The notes under the pieces: generated by a model
What the model saw: the letters and a program-made list of their open reading frames with translations, nothing else
Database searches by the model: none
Told to the model about the DNA's origin: nothing
Assembly: GCA_003649515.1 (NCBI GenBank)
Contig: QMSC01000057.1
Location: 1 to 7,351 of the forward strand
Direction: 5' to 3'
Length of the DNA: 7,351 nucleotides
Source: Thermoprotei archaeon
GTDB taxonomy: Archaea > Thermoproteota > Thermoprotei > Thermofilales > B20-G17
Shown: in pieces, positions 5,793 to 7,351 of the stretch
How positions within the stretch are numbered: position 1 is the first letter of the stretch
Layout of the letters: every line of letters begins with the position of its first letter
Program-made: the position numbers and the translations under genes

Positions 5793-6662
5793 CTCGGCCT
5801 TCTTCAAAAGTGAAGGCTTCGCCTCCAGTTCTAGGAGTTCCTCGAAGGTCTTTAGAGCCCTTATGGAAAACGTTGTTGCGATATCCCTCACCCATAGAGG
5901 TATAACGTCGGTGCCTATTGGCTTCCTTAAGCCTTCGGGAAACTCGTCGCATACCAGCCTATCAACCATTTCTTTAAATATCCTCAAGAAAGCTCCCTCC
6001 TCAAAGATCCTATACGCGTCTAGGAAAATCGCGTCATCGATCAGGGGCCTTGCGTCATCTCTCTCTTTCCCTCAAGGATCCTTTATGAAGCTCCGGGACT
6101 TAGGATCAAAATATCCAAAACTAAGCCCGTTCCCTTTAAGTAAGCGTTCTTATAAACCCACTCGATGGCCAATTGAAAGGCCTCTAACCACTTCTCCTTT
6201 CCAGTTTTAAGCCATGGCTTAAGCAAGCCCTTTAGCGACCCAAGCACCGTTGAGAGATCGACTTTGTTCGCTTCATTCTCGTAAGCGAGTATTAGTCCAT
6301 TGAGCCTTGTCTCCTGAAGTTATCTGCTGTCTCAATATGAACTCTCCCGCAAGCTTTGCAGTTTCTAAAAACGCTGTTTCTAGGCTCAAATCATAAGCGT
6401 CCAGTAGGGCCACTATGACCTGCCCCATATGCTATACGGGTCCGAAGAACCCCGTCGTCGCTTAATTATATCGTACTCAGTTTTCATCGAGCCTATGTAC
6501 GACTCATATGGATACCAGAAATCTATGTTACCGCTCTCCCCCTCTATACCGAACTTTATTTACAAGCCACTGCGCTCCCCTGATTATCGACTCGGTAATG
6601 GTTTTATCTGAGCCAACTATCATCCCTCCTAACTTCCCTAAATATCATAGGGATAAAACCAT
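5757..6662 (-). pseudogene. Multiply frameshifted remnant of a roughly 300-aa helical, possibly alpha/alpha-toroid carbohydrate-active protein
   Basis: Reading the minus strand, protein-like sequence continues from about 6623 (or ATG 6660-6662 after GGAGG) to the TGA at 5757-5759 only if the frame is changed repeatedly. Breaks: an extra G in the G5 run at 6538-6542, a missing G in the G4 run at 6423-6426, a shift at about 6301-6320, a shift at about 6128-6140, and an in-frame TGA at 6072-6074. The 5' start at 6660-6662 also meets TGA at 6645-6647. Joined pieces include NIDFWYPYESYIG, SDPYSIWGQVIVALLDAY, FLETAKLAGEFILRQQ, ETRLNGLILAYENEAN, KWLEAFQLAIEWVYKNAYLKG, SFGYFDPKSRSF, and PLIDDAIFLDAYRIFEEGAF. 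Alternating helices with Trp/Tyr-rich loops recall six-hairpin glycosidases, lyases or epimerases, but the family is not identified. The last 76 codons are still open. Codon style matches the neighbours, so decay looks local and recent. Confidence 0.72.
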
Positions 6663-6724
6663 AATCCTCCGCGCGATAAACTATATGATATTATAGTCGT
6701 ATTATTAATCCAGGTGTGGACCAG
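6663..6724. promoter_or_regulatory. Divergent promoter region between the pseudogene and the DUF72 gene
   Basis: This 62-base AT-rich spacer holds ATATTATA at about 6688-6695 and TTATTAAT at 6702-6709 as plus-strand TATA candidates. The first predicts a start near 6718. GGTG at 6713-6716 is a weak ribosome-binding site eight bases before ATG 6725. On the minus strand GGAGG at 6670-6666 precedes the old start of the pseudogene by three bases. Confidence 0.4.
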
Positions 6725-7351
6725 ATGTTTTCACCTCTATTTGGATATACTGCGAAAGTTCTCATTGGAACATCGGGATGGAGCTACGATGACTGGGTAG
6801 ATGTCTTCTATGAGCGGGAGGAAAGGATGTTTCAGCAATATACTAGAGTTTTCGACACGGCGGAGATCAACTCAACTTTCTACAAGATCCCTCCTCCCAG
6901 CTTCATAGCAGGCCTAGCCCGAAGCTCTCCTAGAGGTTTCGTGTTTTCAGTAAAGCTACACAAGGAGATAACCCACAAGAAAATGGTAGACCCAAAGCTC
7001 GCTGTGGAGAGGGATGTGAGGAACTTCTTGAAGCTGCTGGACCCACTTAAGAAACAGGACAAATTGGGCGCAATACTCGTCCAATTGCCTCCTGAACCCA
7101 AGGAGAAATTCCCAAGGTTTGAAGAGTTCCTAGATATCCTCGCTTCCATGGATGGATACCGCTTTGCAGTCGAGTTCAGGGATGAGAGCTGGATTTCTGA
7201 GGAGACCTGGAAAATGCTTAGGGAGAGGAACGTAGCCTATTGTATCGTCGACGAACCTCTCCTGCCCCCAATAACTGTTGTAACTACGGATTTCGCGTAT
7301 ATAAGGTGGCATGGTAGAGGTGGAAGACCGTGGTACTACTACCTCTACTCC
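6725..7351 (+). CDS. DUF72 (YecE-like) family protein, 3'-truncated by the window edge
   Basis: 209 codons from ATG 6725 are open to the last base with no stop, so this is the N-terminal part of a protein usually near 240-280 residues long. Family hallmarks are clear: GTSGWSYDDW (15-24), AEINSTFYKIP (48-58), the FVFSVKLHKEITHKK stretch, LGAILVQLPP, FAVEFRDESW, a later VDEP, and FAYIRWHGRGG near the end. DUF72 proteins adopt a TIM-barrel-like fold and conserve these Trp, Glu-Phe-Arg and His-Gly-Arg motifs around a presumed active site; their reaction is not established. Nothing at the N-terminus suggests export. The gene is divergent from the decayed minus-strand gene, so the neighbour gives no hint of function. 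Long open frames on the opposite strand are shadows of this gene. Confidence 0.93.
   Translation, partial: MFSPLFGYTAKVLIGTSGWSYDDWVDVFYEREERMFQQYTRVFDTAEINSTFYKIPPPSFIAGLARSSPRGFVFSVKLHKEITHKKMVDPKLAVERDVRNFLKLLDPLKKQDKLGAILVQLPPEPKEKFPRFEEFLDILASMDGYRFAVEFRDESWISEETWKMLRERNVAYCIVDEPLLPPITVVTTDFAYIRWHGRGGRPWYYYLYS

Noticed and set aside
5757..5987. A 76-codon open frame on the minus strand as an independent gene
   Set aside because: Protein-like sequence continues upstream past its first codon and is cut by stops and frameshifts, so it is best read as the surviving 3' end of the pseudogene.
6072..6074. In-frame TGA as a selenocysteine codon
   Set aside because: The same gene also needs several frameshifts, and no SECIS-like structure was seen; decay is the simpler reading.
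5767..6210. 147-codon plus-strand open frame
   Set aside because: Serine/leucine-rich composition typical of an antisense shadow; it lies opposite the pseudogene and lacks a promoter or ribosome-binding site.
6880..7312. Two minus-strand open frames near the right edge
   Set aside because: They are antisense to the clear DUF72 coding frame, which is uninterrupted and carries the family motifs.

Overview
The window looks like a piece of a thermophilic archaeal chromosome, most likely Thermoproteota (crenarchaeal-type). The signs are TATA-like boxes a short way upstream of starts, short or absent leaders, frequent GTG and TTG starts, strong use of AGG/AGA for arginine and ATA for isoleucine, and several archaea-typical families. 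This placement is inferred from style and was not tested by alignment. I see no tRNA, rRNA, CRISPR array or insertion sequence.

Left part (1-2304): the 3' part of a PfkB-family sugar/nucleoside kinase runs in from the left edge. It is followed by a cysteine-rich YkgJ-like putative metal-binding protein with a TTG start. Convergent to that lies a tight minus-strand pair: a LOG-like/TIGR00725 Rossmann protein, whose stop codon directly abuts the start of a 104-residue basic protein of unknown function.

Middle part (2305-4910): a 270-bp spacer holds three inverted repeats. It is followed by a divergent pair sharing a 180-bp promoter region: a Gfo/Idh/MocA-type NAD(P)-dependent sugar dehydrogenase (minus strand) and a COG1082-type TIM-barrel sugar isomerase/epimerase (plus strand). 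Together they look like a small carbohydrate-oxidation module. By analogy with known dehydrogenase plus TIM-barrel pairs, it may act through 3-keto sugars or on cyclitols.

Right part (4911-7351): a GNAT-family protein follows, with a degenerate N-terminal half and an intact-looking C-terminal acetyl-CoA site. It is preceded by an eight-codon ORF that overlaps its start as ATGA. Convergent with it is a decayed minus-strand gene (about 5757-6662) with at least four frameshifts and at least one internal stop. Its pieced-together product looks helical and may be an alpha/alpha-toroid carbohydrate-active protein. Divergent from that is a DUF72 (YecE-like) gene that runs off the right edge with no stop.

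The sugar kinase, the dehydrogenase/isomerase pair and the possibly glycan-related pseudogene hint at a carbohydrate-use neighbourhood. Most genes have their own promoters, however, so a single pathway is not proven.
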